The position numbers and the translations under genes are program-made. A stretch of DNA of 64,000 nucleotides from JBOEGW01 sp050633625. Its GTDB lineage: Bacteria > Pseudomonadota > Alphaproteobacteria > Rhodobacterales > Rhodobacteraceae. The notes below the pieces were generated by a model, which worked only from the letters and a program-made list of their open reading frames with translations, was not told the origin of the DNA and ran no database searches. The stretch is from positions 372,001 to 436,000 of the forward strand of contig JBOEGW010000004.1 in the NCBI GenBank assembly GCA_050633625.1. Reading direction: 5' to 3'. Below, in pieces: positions 18,256 through 27,163 of the stretch. Within the stretch, counting starts at the first letter, position 1. The number at the start of each line of letters is the position of its first letter.

Positions 18256-19731
18256 ATGGCCAAGCAAAAGAAACAGCCCCGCCCCAAGGCAGAAACGCCA
18301 AAGGGCTTTCGCGATTATTTCGGCGCAGAAGTCGAAGCGCGCAAAACCATGCTGGATGAGATTGCTGTTGTGTATCATCGCTACGGGTTTGACGCGCTCG
18401 AAAGCTCGGCTGTGGAAACCGTCGATGCGCTTGGCAAGTTTTTGCCCGATGTGGACCGCCCGAACGAGGGTGTGTTCGCCTGGCAAGACGAGGATGAGCG
18501 CTGGATGGCGCTTCGGTATGACCTGACAGCGCCGCTCGCACGGGTGTTTGCCCAGCATCGCAATGATCTGCCGACCCCTTATCGGCGCTATGCAATGGGG
18601 CCTGTGTGGCGCAACGAAAAGCCGGGTCCGGGCCGGTTTCGTCAGTTTTATCAATGTGATGCGGACACAGTGGGCACTGCCAATATGGCCGCCGACGCCG
18701 AAATCTGCGCCATGTTGTCAGATGCGCTAGAGTGCGTTGGCATCCCGCGTGGCGACTATGTTGTGCGCATCAACAATCGCAAAGTGCTAAACGGCGTGCT
18801 TGAGGTGATGGGTGTAGGCGAAGGCGATCAGCGCGACGCGGTTTTGCGCACCATCGACAAGTTCGACAAAGTGGGCGAAAGCGGCGTGCGCGAACTCTTG
18901 GGCAAGGGGCGCTTGGATGCCTCCGGTGCCTATATCGACGGGGTTGGGCTTGCGGATGAGCAGGCGGACCCGGTGATTGCCTTTTTGACCTCGAAAGGCG
19001 CGGATAACGCCGCGACCTTGGCGAATTTGACAGCGGCTGTTGGCGACAGCGCCGTGGGCGCGGCGGGTGTTACTGAGCTTGGCGAAATCGCGGATTTGCT
19101 CGCGGCGCAGGGCTATGGTCCCGACCGCATCGTGATTGATCCGTCTGTTGTGCGCGGTCTGGGCTACTACACCGGCCCGGTGTTTGAGGCGGAGCTGACG
19201 TTTGAGATCTTGGACGACAAAGGCCGCGCGCGGCAGTTTGGTTCGGTGGCGGGGGGCGGACGATATGATGATCTCGTGGCGCGTTTCACCGGTCAATCAG
19301 TGCCTGCGGTTGGGGTGTCGATTGGAGTTGATCGTTTGTTGGCGGCGCTGGCCGCAAAGGGGCGCGTGGCGCTCAACCAAAAAGGCCCGGTTGTCGTGAC
19401 CGTTATGGATCGTGCGCGCATGGCTGAGTATCAGGGCATGGTGCGCGAATTGCGCGATGCGGGGATCCGCGCTGAGGTCTATCTTGGCAATCCCAAGAAC
19501 TTTGGCAACCAATTGAAATACGCAGATAAGCGCGCCTCCCCTGTGGCCGTCATTGCCGGATCAGAGGAGTTCGAGACGCAGCGCGTTCAGATCAAAGACC
19601 TTGTTCTTGGAGCGAAAATCGCTGAGAGCGCCACGCATGAGGAATGGAAAGAACGTCCTTCTCAGTTCGAGGTCGCGCGCGCAGATTTGGTCGCAGAGGT
19701 GCGCAAAATAATCGAGGCGCAGGATGAGTGA
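18256..19731 (+). CDS. hisS: Histidyl-tRNA synthetase
   Basis: A 491-residue class II aminoacyl-tRNA synthetase that charges tRNA-His. Motif 1 region TPKGFRDYFG, motif 2 YAMGPVWRNEKPGPGRFRQF, the histidine-binding RGLGYYTGPVFE and motif 3 VGVSIGVDRLLAAL are all present, followed by an anticodon-binding domain. It is longer than the enterobacterial enzyme, as is usual in this group. The ATG at 18256 gives the basic MAKQKKQPRPKAETPKG start; frames opening further upstream would overlap the SH3-like gene. The gene overlaps hisZ by eight bases, linking tRNA charging with histidine biosynthesis in one operon. Confidence 0.95.
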   Translation: MAKQKKQPRPKAETPKGFRDYFGAEVEARKTMLDEIAVVYHRYGFDALESSAVETVDALGKFLPDVDRPNEGVFAWQDEDERWMALRYDLTAPLARVFAQHRNDLPTPYRRYAMGPVWRNEKPGPGRFRQFYQCDADTVGTANMAADAEICAMLSDALECVGIPRGDYVVRINNRKVLNGVLEVMGVGEGDQRDAVLRTIDKFDKVGESGVRELLGKGRLDASGAYIDGVGLADEQADPVIAFLTSKGADNAATLANLTAAVGDSAVGAAGVTELGEIADLLAAQGYGPDRIVIDPSVVRGLGYYTGPVFEAELTFEILDDKGRARQFGSVAGGGRYDDLVARFTGQSVPAVGVSIGVDRLLAALAAKGRVALNQKGPVVVTVMDRARMAEYQGMVRELRDAGIRAEVYLGNPKNFGNQLKYADKRASPVAVIAGSEEFETQRVQIKDLVLGAKIAESATHEEWKERPSQFEVARADLVAEVRKIIEAQDE

Positions 19732-20812
19732 TAAACCAGCCATTCGCGCCGAGGCCGCGCGCCTTTTGGCGGGGTTTGAAGCGCGCGGTGCGCAGGTGGT
19801 CGATACCCCCGTTTTGCAACCCGCCGAAACCCTGCTGGACCTATACGGCGAAGACATTCGCGCCCGCGCCTACGTGACCCAAGACCCGCGATTGGGCGAG
19901 GCGATGCTGCGCCCGGATTTTACGGTGCCGGTTGTGCAGATGCACATGCAGGAGGGGGCGGAGCCAGCGCGCTACACCTATGCGGGGGAAGTGTTTCGCA
20001 AGCAAGAAGACGATGCGACACGCCCGCCGGAATATATGCAGGTTGGATATGAGGTGTTTGATCGCGTTGATCCTGCCGGGGCAGATGCCGAGGTGTTTTG
20101 CGCGTTGCATGACGCGCTGTCGCCGCTTGGATTGCGCGCCGCCACGGGCGACATTGGCCTGATTATTGCCGCTGTCGCTGGCCTTAGCACGACAGAGGCC
20201 CGCAAGGCGGCGTTGATGCGGCATTTGTGGCGGCCTCGGCGGTTTCGCGCGCTGTTGGATCGGTTTTCGGGCAAAGCGCCGATGCCGGAAGGGCGTGCGG
20301 CACTGTTGGCGCAATCCAATCCCATGGATGTCGATGCGCCGCCGATTGGCTTGCGCTCCACCATGGAAATCGCCACCCGTATCGAGGCCCTGCGCCAAGA
20401 CGCCAGCACGCCCCCAATTCCCGACCATGAAGTTGCCCTCTTGGGCGATCTTTTGTCGCTGCGTGAAACCCTCGCCAATGTGGCAACCCGCCTTGACGAC
20501 ATGGCCGTTGATCTGCCGTCTATCGGTCCTGCTGTCGAGCGGTTTTTGGCCCGCCTCAGCGCCCTAAAGGCACGGGGAGTGGACCTTGAAGTCATTGATT
20601 TTGAAGGCTCCTATGGGCGCACCTCGCTGGAATACTACGATGGATTTGTGTTCGGCTTCTATGCGGAATCGCGCCCGGATTTGCCAAGTGTTGCCTCGGG
20701 CGGGCGCTACGATGCGCTCACGCGCGTGCTTGGTGCAGGACGGGAAATTCCGGCTGTTGGCGGGGTGATCCGCCCCGATCTGGCACTCATCCTTTCGGAG
20801 GCAAAATCATGA
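19724..20812 (+). CDS. hisZ: ATP phosphoribosyltransferase regulatory subunit
   Basis: A 362-residue HisS-like paralog that lacks the full synthetase machinery and serves as regulatory subunit of short-form HisG. It keeps the class II core (DPRLGEAMLRPDFTVPVV, YTYAGEVFRKQE, GYEVFDRVDPAGADAE, and a late SGGRYDALTRVLG) but has no anticodon-binding domain. HisZ joins HisG in a hetero-octamer and confers feedback inhibition by histidine. It overlaps hisS by eight bases and hisG by four (ATGA). Its presence matches the short HisG encoded next. Confidence 0.93.
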   Translation: MSDKPAIRAEAARLLAGFEARGAQVVDTPVLQPAETLLDLYGEDIRARAYVTQDPRLGEAMLRPDFTVPVVQMHMQEGAEPARYTYAGEVFRKQEDDATRPPEYMQVGYEVFDRVDPAGADAEVFCALHDALSPLGLRAATGDIGLIIAAVAGLSTTEARKAALMRHLWRPRRFRALLDRFSGKAPMPEGRAALLAQSNPMDVDAPPIGLRSTMEIATRIEALRQDASTPPIPDHEVALLGDLLSLRETLANVATRLDDMAVDLPSIGPAVERFLARLSALKARGVDLEVIDFEGSYGRTSLEYYDGFVFGFYAESRPDLPSVASGGRYDALTRVLGAGREIPAVGGVIRPDLALILSEAKS

Positions 20813-21507
20813 CTGTGAAGCTTGGTGTGCCCTCCAAAGGGCGGCTCATGGAGAAGACATTTGAGTGGTTTGGCGCGCGCGACGTAACCCTGTCGCGGAC
20901 TGGCTCGGACCGGGAGTATTCGGGTGCCGTGAGTGGCGTTGAGGGGGTTGAGCTTGTGCTTTTGTCCGCCGGGGAAATCCCGCGGGAACTCGCCGCCGGG
21001 CGCATCCATATGGGTGTGACCGGGTCAGATCTTGTGCGCGAAAAGCTCGCCTCCTGGGACACGCAGGTCAAAGAAATTGCGTTCATGGGGTTCGGCCACG
21101 CTGATTTGATCCTCGCTGTGCCAAAGGCTTGGGTCGATGTGATGACCCTTGATGATCTGGATGCGGCGAGTGCTGCCTTTCGCGCGCGCCACGGGTTTCG
21201 GTTGCGGATCGCGACGAAGTATCACCGGTTGGTGCGCGAGTATCTGCGCGAGCAGGGCGTTGCCGACTACCAACTTGTTGACAGCCAGGGCGCGACTGAA
21301 GGCACAGTGAAAAACGAGACAGCCGAAGCGATTGCCGACATTACATCCACCGGCGAAACCCTGCGCGCGAACCACCTCAAGATCCTTGGAGGGGGGCCAA
21401 TTCACCGCTCACAAGCGACCCTGTTCAAGAGCCGTAAAGCGGATTGGTCGAACGCGGATCGGAAGGTTCTTGCGGAGCTATTGGGGCGGCTGGGCGAAGA
21501 CGACTGA
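20809..21507 (+). CDS. hisG: ATP phosphoribosyltransferase catalytic subunit, short form
   Basis: A 232-residue HisG lacking the C-terminal regulatory domain of the long form, so it depends on HisZ. It catalyses the first step of histidine biosynthesis, joining ATP and PRPP. Family features visible are GVPSKGRLMEKT at the start, GVTGSDLVRE, RIATKYHRLVREYL and the PRPP-binding stretch DSQGATEGTVKNETAEAIAD. Start and length are normal. The hisS-hisZ-hisG order with overlapping ends makes this a tightly coupled operon; the gap after hisG shows no strong terminator. Confidence 0.95.
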   Translation: MTVKLGVPSKGRLMEKTFEWFGARDVTLSRTGSDREYSGAVSGVEGVELVLLSAGEIPRELAAGRIHMGVTGSDLVREKLASWDTQVKEIAFMGFGHADLILAVPKAWVDVMTLDDLDAASAAFRARHGFRLRIATKYHRLVREYLREQGVADYQLVDSQGATEGTVKNETAEAIADITSTGETLRANHLKILGGGPIHRSQATLFKSRKADWSNADRKVLAELLGRLGEDD

Positions 21508-21599
21508 CGTTGTAATAAGCGCCTTTCTTTGCAGCCTTCCGCTGGTATTTTGAGTAGGAAAAGGCCTGGATTGGGCTGAAAGTATTTGGAGGTGAGGCG

Positions 21600-22256
21600 A
21601 TGTTGCGCCGCGTATTTATTTTTCTGATGTCGCTTATTGTTGGCAATTCGATGGCGGTTGCGGACGGATTGACAGACGCGCAGGTTTTGGCGGCGGTGCG
21701 TGATTTGTCTGGTGGGGATGTCGTCATTGAGGCGTCAGCGAAGAAGGCTCTGAAAAACGGCCTCCCGGAATACAGTGGGTTCATCGACTGGCCGGACGAC
21801 AAGCCGGGATACCGGGCGGCGGCGGTGATTGCCCATGCTTTCGAGGATGCGGGGCGGCTCATCATGCTGGACTGGGCACTGGGGCTCGACGACTGCGTGG
21901 CTTTGTTCGAGGCTATGTTTGATGAGGTCGGTCTGGATACCGGCGGAGCGCGAGCTGAGCTTGCGACTTTGCCGGCGTTGGCGCGCGGGGATGCGGTTGG
22001 GGTTGCCTATATCGCCTATCGCGCACCGGCGCGGGCGCAAGGGATGCGCATTTTTGGGATCAATTTCGGTTCCGACATGTATTTTTTCTTTTTGGTGCCA
22101 GAGGGAGCGGCTGCGCGCTGGGCCTCGGTTCCGCTCGGAGGGGGCATGTATTTCGAGGACAGCGACTGGCAGTTCAAGGCGGAGTTGGAGGCCGCCGGGA
22201 TCGTGCCTCTGAGCGAGCGGCACCCTTCGTTGAACCCGAGATCCGCGCCCAAATAG
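21600..22256 (+). CDS. Secreted protein of unknown function
   Basis: Not recognised. The 218-residue product has an N-terminal signal peptide (about 21 residues, ending near SMAVA) and a mixed alpha/beta mature part. An internal hydrophobic-aromatic segment (DMYFFFLVPEGAAARW) is the most notable piece. A strong ribosome-binding site (GGAGGTGAGG) precedes ATG at 21600. It lies 92 bases after hisG on the same strand and before a GC-rich repeat. Codon use looks like that of the neighbours, so it is probably native. It should be periplasmic. Confidence 0.6.
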   Translation: MLRRVFIFLMSLIVGNSMAVADGLTDAQVLAAVRDLSGGDVVIEASAKKALKNGLPEYSGFIDWPDDKPGYRAAAVIAHAFEDAGRLIMLDWALGLDDCVALFEAMFDEVGLDTGGARAELATLPALARGDAVGVAYIAYRAPARAQGMRIFGINFGSDMYFFFLVPEGAAARWASVPLGGGMYFEDSDWQFKAELEAAGIVPLSERHPSLNPRSAPK

Positions 22257-22315
22257 CGCCCACAGACCGATGTTCAGCCTCGGCGCCGAGCGTTCGCCCC
22301 GCCCCTCGGATGCCG

Positions 22316-22349
22316 CCTTCTTTGGTTCAAAAATACCTCCGCCGGAGGC
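22316..22349. repeat. Dispersed GC-hairpin/AGGTATTT intergenic repeat, copy 3
   Basis: This copy reads CCTTCTTTGGTTCAAAAATA followed by a CCTCC-GCC-GGAGG hairpin. It lies between the convergent secreted-protein and DUF1489 genes, where it could act as a shared terminator. Confidence 0.72.
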
Positions 22350-22358
22350 AAAAAGTTC

Positions 22359-22877
22359 TTATAAAATTCCGATATCGGCCAGCGCGCCAGCGACTTTAGG
22401 TGGCAGATCGCTTTCACTTTCCCGACTTGTCAGCGCATCCGCCGGGGCGTCTTCGGGTTTGAGATAGCGCCAGCCTTGGAACGGGCGGCGCGGCGCGGGC
22501 TGGGTGCGGATCACCTCTTGATCGAGCACAATACCGCAGCGGCGTACCCCGTCCTCGCCAATCACCTCGTCAAGGCGCAGCACCTTTTGCCGCGCCAAGA
22601 TCACGCCCTTAAACACCCAATACAACGAGCCGCCATTGATCAACTCCGCCTCACGTTTGGGCCACATGCGGGTGACGTGTCGTGGCTGAAAACGCGCAGC
22701 ACCATTGGCGCGCGCGGCCTGCCAGTTCATGAGGTCTTCCACGACCTCCGCCCCAACACAGAGTTTCACAAGATTGATCGGGGAGGCGTCGTGCTCCGGT
22801 TTGGTTTTCACAGTTCGGCTTTCACGGTTTGGAATTTGCGGTTTGAATTTTGTAGTGGCTTTCGCAAAGAAATCCAC
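22359..22877 (-). CDS. DUF1489 family protein
   Basis: The 172-residue product matches the alphaproteobacterial DUF1489 family by the order INLVKLCVG, VEDLMNWQ, RHVTRMWPKR, GGSLYWVFKGVI, RRCGIVLD and RRPFQGWRYLKPEDAP. The function of this family is unknown. GTG at 22877 follows a G-run and gives a longer N-terminus than the family usually has; a GTG at 22811 is another possible start. The gene is divergent from nrdJ, with about 145 bases between them that must hold both promoters. Confidence 0.8.
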   Translation of the reverse strand: MDFFAKATTKFKPQIPNRESRTVKTKPEHDASPINLVKLCVGAEVVEDLMNWQAARANGAARFQPRHVTRMWPKREAELINGGSLYWVFKGVILARQKVLRLDEVIGEDGVRRCGIVLDQEVIRTQPAPRRPFQGWRYLKPEDAPADALTSRESESDLPPKVAGALADIGIL

Positions 22878-23022
22878 ACACCCCCCAAATTTATCCTAAG
22901 GGGGCGTGGTTTACAGTTGCTGTTCGTTCTATAGTAAGTCTCCCCATGGGCCAAGCGCAACCCGTGTGAACACCCGCTAAACGCCTGAAAATACAGACCT
23001 GATCGTTCAAAAGGACGTAAGC

Positions 23023-25284
23023 ATGACACGATTCTCCGCCCCGATTGCCGAACAAATCTGGGACATGAAATACCGCTTTAAAGAGGCTGATGGCAGCCCG
23101 ATTGACCAATCGGTTGAAGACAGCTGGCGCCGGATTGCGCGGGCTTTGTCTGAGGCGGAACCAGCGCGCGAAGCGGAGTTTTTCGAGGCATTGGAGGATT
23201 TCAAATTCCTTCCTGCCGGGCGCATCACGGCAGGGGCGGGCACTGAGCGCAAAGTGACCCTGTTCAATTGCTTTGTCATGGGCACGATCCCCGACAGCAT
23301 GGGCGGAATTTTCGACATGCTCAAAGAGGCGGCTCTGACAATGCAGCAGGGCGGGGGGATCGGCTATGATTTCTCCACAATTCGCCCGCGCGGAGCCGGG
23401 GTTGTGGGCGTGGCGGCGGATGCCTCTGGCCCGTTGTCCTTCATGGATGTTTGGGATGCCATGTGTCGCACGATCATGTCGGCAGGGTCGCGGCGCGGCG
23501 CGATGATGGCCACCATGCGGTGCGATCATCCGGATGTTGAGGATTTCATCACCGCCAAAGCCGACGCGGCACGCCTGCGCATGTTCAACATGTCGGTGCT
23601 GATTACCGATCCGTTCATGGATGCGGTCAAGGCGGATGGCCCTTGGGATTTGGTGTTTGACGGGACCGTTTATCATACGGTGCAAGCGCGCGATCTGTGG
23701 AACAAGATTATGCAGGCCACCTATGATTACGCCGAACCGGGCGTGATTTTCATCGACCGCATCAACCAGATGAACAACCTGAACTACTGCGAAACGATTG
23801 CCGCGACCAACCCTTGCGGCGAGCAGCCTTTGCCGCCCTATGGCGCTTGTTTGCTGGGGTCGATCAACATGGCCAAACTTGTGGACCGCCCTTTTGAGGA
23901 CGGCGCAGATTTGGACGAAGCGGAGCTTACGAAGCTCGTTACAACTGCCGTTCGGATGATGGATAACGTGGTGGACGCCTCGCGGTTCCCGCTTGAAGCC
24001 CAACGCCAAGAAGCTCAGGCCAAACGCCGGATTGGGCTTGGGGTCACCGGGCTGGCCGATGCGCTTTTGATGACAGGGCTGCGGTACGGATCGGACGAAG
24101 CGGCTGCGCAAACCGAAAGCTGGATGAAGCGCATCGCCCGCGCCGCCTATCTCGCTTCTGTCGAGCTTGCGAAAGAAAAAGGGGCCTTCCCCTTGTTTGA
24201 TGCGGAGGCGTTCTTGGCCTCTGGCGCGATGCAAGCCATGGACGAGGATGTGCGCGACGCGATCCGCGAACATGGCATTCGCAACGCGCTGCTCACCTCC
24301 ATCGCCCCTACCGGCACCATCAGCCTTTATGCTGGCAATGTGTCCTCTGGCATTGAGCCGGTCTTTGCCTATGCCTACACGCGCAAGGTGCTGCAAAAAG
24401 ACGGCACGCGCACCGAGGAAGAAGTGGTTGATTACGCTGTGCAAATGTGGCGTGAAAAGTTTGGGGACGCGGAGCTTCCCGACTATTTCGTAAATGCGCA
24501 AACCCTTCCCCCCGCCGATCACGTCAAGATGCAGGCAGCGGCGCAAAAATGGGTCGATAGCTCGATTTCCAAGACCATCAACTGCCCCGAAGATATCAGT
24601 TTTGAGGACTTCAAGACCGTCTATATGGCCGCGTGGGAGCAGGGCTGTAAGGGCTGCACAACCTACCGTCCGAACGATGTGACAGGCAGCGTCTTGTCGG
24701 TGTCCGAGGAGAGCGAAAAAGCGCCCGAAGCGGATCACGGTGACGCCGATGTTGTCTATATCTCCGAGCCACTGAACCGCCCGCAAGAGCTTGAAGGGGC
24801 GACCTATAAGCTCAAATGGCCTGACTCAGAGCATGCCATCTATATCACTGTGAATGACCTCGTGGTGGGCGGTCATCGCCGTCCTTTTGAAGTGTTTATC
24901 AACTCGAAAAACATGGAACACTTTGCCTGGACCGTGGCACTGACTCGGATGATCAGCGCCGTGTTCCGGCGTGGCGGCGATGTGACCTTTGTGGTGGAAG
25001 AGCTCAAAGCGGTCTTTGACCCGCGCGGTGGTGCATGGATGCAAGGGAAATACATCCCTTCCATCCTTGCAGCGATTGGCGGCACCATCGAAAAGCACAT
25101 GATTGCGACGGGTTTTCTCGCGGGTGAGGGCATGGGGCTGAAATCCGATCCAACGGCGGATGTCGTGTCGATTGGTCAAACCCAAAATCGCGGCAAAGCC
25201 TGCCCATCCTGTGGCCAATACGATCTGCGCATGGTCGAAGGCTGCATGACCTGTGCGTCCTGCGGTCATTCCAAATGCGGCTGA
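23023..25284 (+). CDS. nrdJ: Adenosylcobalamin-dependent (class II) ribonucleotide reductase
   Basis: A 753-residue class II ribonucleotide reductase, which makes deoxyribonucleotides with a cobalamin-generated thiyl radical. The finger-loop motif NPCGEQ places the radical cysteine at Cys265 and the catalytic Glu at 267. MQQGGGIGYDFSTIRPRG and APTGTISLYAGNVSSGIEP are conserved barrel segments. A TSCPD-type C-terminal domain follows, ending in a Cys-rich tail (CPSCGQYDL, CMTCASCGHSKCG) that re-reduces the active site or binds zinc. This is the short NrdJ form; the other NrdJ form is considerably longer. No NrdR box or cobalamin riboswitch was found upstream. The enzyme works without oxygen, as expected in a roseobacter. 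Confidence 0.95.
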   Translation: MTRFSAPIAEQIWDMKYRFKEADGSPIDQSVEDSWRRIARALSEAEPAREAEFFEALEDFKFLPAGRITAGAGTERKVTLFNCFVMGTIPDSMGGIFDMLKEAALTMQQGGGIGYDFSTIRPRGAGVVGVAADASGPLSFMDVWDAMCRTIMSAGSRRGAMMATMRCDHPDVEDFITAKADAARLRMFNMSVLITDPFMDAVKADGPWDLVFDGTVYHTVQARDLWNKIMQATYDYAEPGVIFIDRINQMNNLNYCETIAATNPCGEQPLPPYGACLLGSINMAKLVDRPFEDGADLDEAELTKLVTTAVRMMDNVVDASRFPLEAQRQEAQAKRRIGLGVTGLADALLMTGLRYGSDEAAAQTESWMKRIARAAYLASVELAKEKGAFPLFDAEAFLASGAMQAMDEDVRDAIREHGIRNALLTSIAPTGTISLYAGNVSSGIEPVFAYAYTRKVLQKDGTRTEEEVVDYAVQMWREKFGDAELPDYFVNAQTLPPADHVKMQAAAQKWVDSSISKTINCPEDISFEDFKTVYMAAWEQGCKGCTTYRPNDVTGSVLSVSEESEKAPEADHGDADVVYISEPLNRPQELEGATYKLKWPDSEHAIYITVNDLVVGGHRRPFEVFINSKNMEHFAWTVALTRMISAVFRRGGDVTFVVEELKAVFDPRGGAWMQGKYIPSILAAIGGTIEKHMIATGFLAGEGMGLKSDPTADVVSIGQTQNRGKACPSCGQYDLRMVEGCMTCASCGHSKCG

Positions 25285-25433
25285 TCTGTCCGATTTAAGG
25301 TGTGCTGCGTGTCAGGGGGCCAGCGCCCAAACATGTTGATCGCTCACATTGGTGGGTGATCTGGTCCTTGGCCAGGTTTGAGCGAAAGGCGGCAATGTGG
25401 TATGCGAAGGCTACGTTGGAGGGAGTCCACGCC

Positions 25434-25697
25434 ATGACCATACCAAAGTTGAAGCGCGTGAAGGTGGCCAGTGAGCAGGAGTTGCGGACTTGGCTCAACA
25501 AGAATTCTGGTCAGGCGCAAGATGTGATGATTGTGACCTGTAACAAAAAGTCTCACCAAAAATACATCGCGCGCGATCAGCTTTACGATGCCGTGGTTCT
25601 CAGTGGTTGGACGGCCGGGCGACGCTACACGCTCGATGGCAATTTGGTCGGCCAAGTCATCAGCCCCAGCAGGGTCAAGACCCGCTCAGAAGGGTGA
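25434..25697 (+). CDS. Small protein of unknown function
   Basis: Not recognised. It has 87 residues from ATG at 25434, preceded by GGAGGGAG at good spacing. The product is basic and compact, with an EQELRTWLNKNSGQAQDVMI helix-strand start and a central lysine-rich turn (TCNKKSHQKYI). Size and charge suggest a small cytoplasmic or nucleic-acid-binding protein, but no family was identified. It lies 149 bases downstream of nrdJ and is convergent with the TetR gene. A longer version from 25302 is open but unlikely given the strong internal ribosome-binding site. Confidence 0.55.
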   Translation: MTIPKLKRVKVASEQELRTWLNKNSGQAQDVMIVTCNKKSHQKYIARDQLYDAVVLSGWTAGRRYTLDGNLVGQVISPSRVKTRSEG

Positions 25698-25709
25698 GCG
25701 CAGACAGGA

Positions 25710-26267
25710 TCACGCAGGGAGCAATCCGAGCGTTTTATAGCTCGTAATGAGGGCGTCATATCGGCGCAAGCCCCCCAGCGCGCGCGCTGTGAGCTGCGCC
25801 CCTACGACCGCCGCATAGATGCCATCCGCACGCGCCTTCGCGTTGGTTTCTGGATCAAACTTGGCAAGCCTTTCAGCAAGCCAGTTCACATTCATGTCGA
25901 TAAAGGCGTGGATCTCGCGGCGCAGCTCTTCGGGCACATCATCAGACTGAGCCGAGAGGAAACTTGCCAAGCAAATGCGGTTGTCCCTCTCCAAAGCCTT
26001 TCGGAAAATCCCCGGATAGGCCAGCAGGCAAGCGCGCGGGGTGCTTTGCGCCTGCGCCAGAGCATCAAGTGCCGCCTGCATATCCTCGCAATAGCGGCGC
26101 GCCAGAGCGGCACCGAGCGCTGCTTTGCTTGGAAAGTGATGATAGAGGCTGGGCGCGCGTATTCCGATCTCAGCGGCGAGTTCGCGAAAATTCAAGCCGT
26201 CATAACCATGCGCCTGCACCTGAGTGCGAGCGATTGAGAGAATTTTCTCCTTGGTGGTCTTGCTCAT
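25710..26267 (-). CDS. TetR-family transcriptional regulator
   Basis: A 185-residue TetR-type repressor. The N-terminal helix-turn-helix (KEKILSIARTQVQAHGYDG, then FRELAAEIGIRAPSLYHHFP with recognition helix near 37-47) is clear, and the rest is a helical ligand-binding domain. The gene is divergent from a glutathione S-transferase gene, with a 20-base palindrome between them that is the likely operator. The simplest model is that it represses itself and the transferase until an electrophilic ligand binds. The ligand cannot be told from sequence. Confidence 0.92.
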   Translation of the reverse strand: MSKTTKEKILSIARTQVQAHGYDGLNFRELAAEIGIRAPSLYHHFPSKAALGAALARRYCEDMQAALDALAQAQSTPRACLLAYPGIFRKALERDNRICLASFLSAQSDDVPEELRREIHAFIDMNVNWLAERLAKFDPETNAKARADGIYAAVVGAQLTARALGGLRRYDALITSYKTLGLLPA

Positions 26268-26330
26268 GTGCCTTCGCTCCCCCCTGTCTTGTTGGGAGAG
26301 AGATTGACTTTGCGGCGGGTTATGTCAAGT

Positions 26331-26350
26331 TACCTATCAACTGGTAGGTA
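26331..26350. promoter_or_regulatory. Palindromic operator between TetR and GST genes
   Basis: TACCTATCAACTGGTAGGTA is an inverted repeat (TACCTA/TAGGTA arms, with inner CA/TG pairs). It lies 15 bases before the GST start codon and about 64 bases before the TetR start. Its length, symmetry and place between divergent regulator and target genes are typical of TetR-family operators. Binding has not been shown. Confidence 0.72.
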
Positions 26351-26364
26351 GAGGAGTTGGCCCC

Positions 26365-27003
26365 ATGATGACGATCCATGATTTCAGCCGCGGCCCGTAT
26401 CCTGCGCGCGTTCGTATCGCGCTTGCGGAGCTGGATTTGCTGCAAGATGTGCGTTTTGTTGAGGTGGACCTGACGACAGGCGCCCATAAGCGAGCAGAGT
26501 TTCTTGAGAAAAACTATTCCGGCACTTTGCCGGTCCTCGAACTTGCGGACGGCACCTTTCTGGCCGAATGCACAGCGATCACGGAATATTTGGATCATCT
26601 TGGTGATCGGCCGCGACTTACGGGCACCACGGCGCGGGAGCGGGGCATGATCCATATGATGAATAAACGTGCCGAGATCGAACTGCTGGACCCGATCAGC
26701 GTCTACTTTCACCATGCGACACGTGGTCTTGGGCCTGATGTCGAGCTGTATCAAAATGCCGAATGGGGCTTGCGGATGCGCGACAAAGCCCTTCGCGGTG
26801 CGGCGTATTTTAACGCGGTTTTGTCACAGCGGTCCCACATTGCGGGCGAAGTGTTTTCGATGGCCGATATCACTGTTGTTGCCGCCTTTGTGTTTGCGGG
26901 GATCGTCAAACTCGAAATTCCGCCAGAACTTGCGCACTTACAGGCGTGGCACAGCCGGATGTTGGCGCGTCCGAGCGTTCAGGGGTGGCGAAAGTTAGGA
27001 TGA
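26365..27003 (+). CDS. Glutathione S-transferase family protein
   Basis: The 212-residue product has an N-terminal thioredoxin-like GST domain (FSRGPYPARVRIALAEL near 6-22; cis-Pro region YSGTLPVLEL; then the glutathione-binding AECTAITEYL) and an all-helical C-terminal domain ending with a VFSMADITV N-capping segment. It probably conjugates glutathione to electrophiles or reduces disulfides in the cytoplasm. The N-terminal Ser near residue 6 may be the catalytic residue. It is divergent from a TetR gene and probably under its control. The 3' end is followed by a GC-rich repeat. Confidence 0.9.
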   Translation: MMTIHDFSRGPYPARVRIALAELDLLQDVRFVEVDLTTGAHKRAEFLEKNYSGTLPVLELADGTFLAECTAITEYLDHLGDRPRLTGTTARERGMIHMMNKRAEIELLDPISVYFHHATRGLGPDVELYQNAEWGLRMRDKALRGAAYFNAVLSQRSHIAGEVFSMADITVVAAFVFAGIVKLEIPPELAHLQAWHSRMLARPSVQGWRKLG

Positions 27004-27044
27004 TCCGCCCCCAGCGATAGGTCACTGGCACACCCAAAGCCACA

Positions 27045-27120
27045 GTCTCGGGGGGAGGGGGCCGGTGGCGGGGCCACCGGCTGCCTGCGGCGCAGGTATT
27101 TTTAAACCAAAGAAGGGGGC
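27045..27120. repeat. Dispersed GC-hairpin/AGGTATTT intergenic repeat, copy 4
   Basis: The element holds a nine-pair hairpin GCCGGTGGC-GGG-GCCACCGGC (27061-27081), a second hairpin CCTGC-GGC-GCAGG, and the conserved end AGGTATTTTTAAACCAAAGA followed by AGG. It sits between the convergent GST and CoA-transferase genes and may terminate both. Confidence 0.78.
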
Positions 27121-27163
27121 GGGGGGCCTTTATGCGAAGGGCGCGCGCATGTGACGGCGCGGC

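Noticed and set aside
21508..21599. A sixth copy of the dispersed repeat (GGTATTTTGAGTAGGAAAAG)
   Set aside because: Only a weak partial match to the tail and no GC hairpin; possibly a decayed copy, not enough to list.
22878..23022. Cobalamin riboswitch or NrdR box before nrdJ
   Set aside because: The gap of about 145 bases is short for a cobalamin riboswitch, shows no B12-box-like core, and no sequence close to the NrdR consensus was found.
22891..24786. Very long open frame (about 630 codons) on the minus strand opposite nrdJ
   Set aside because: It is antisense to an unmistakable nrdJ, has a composition typical of GC-rich shadow frames (many His, Arg and Gly), and no domain or ribosome-binding site.
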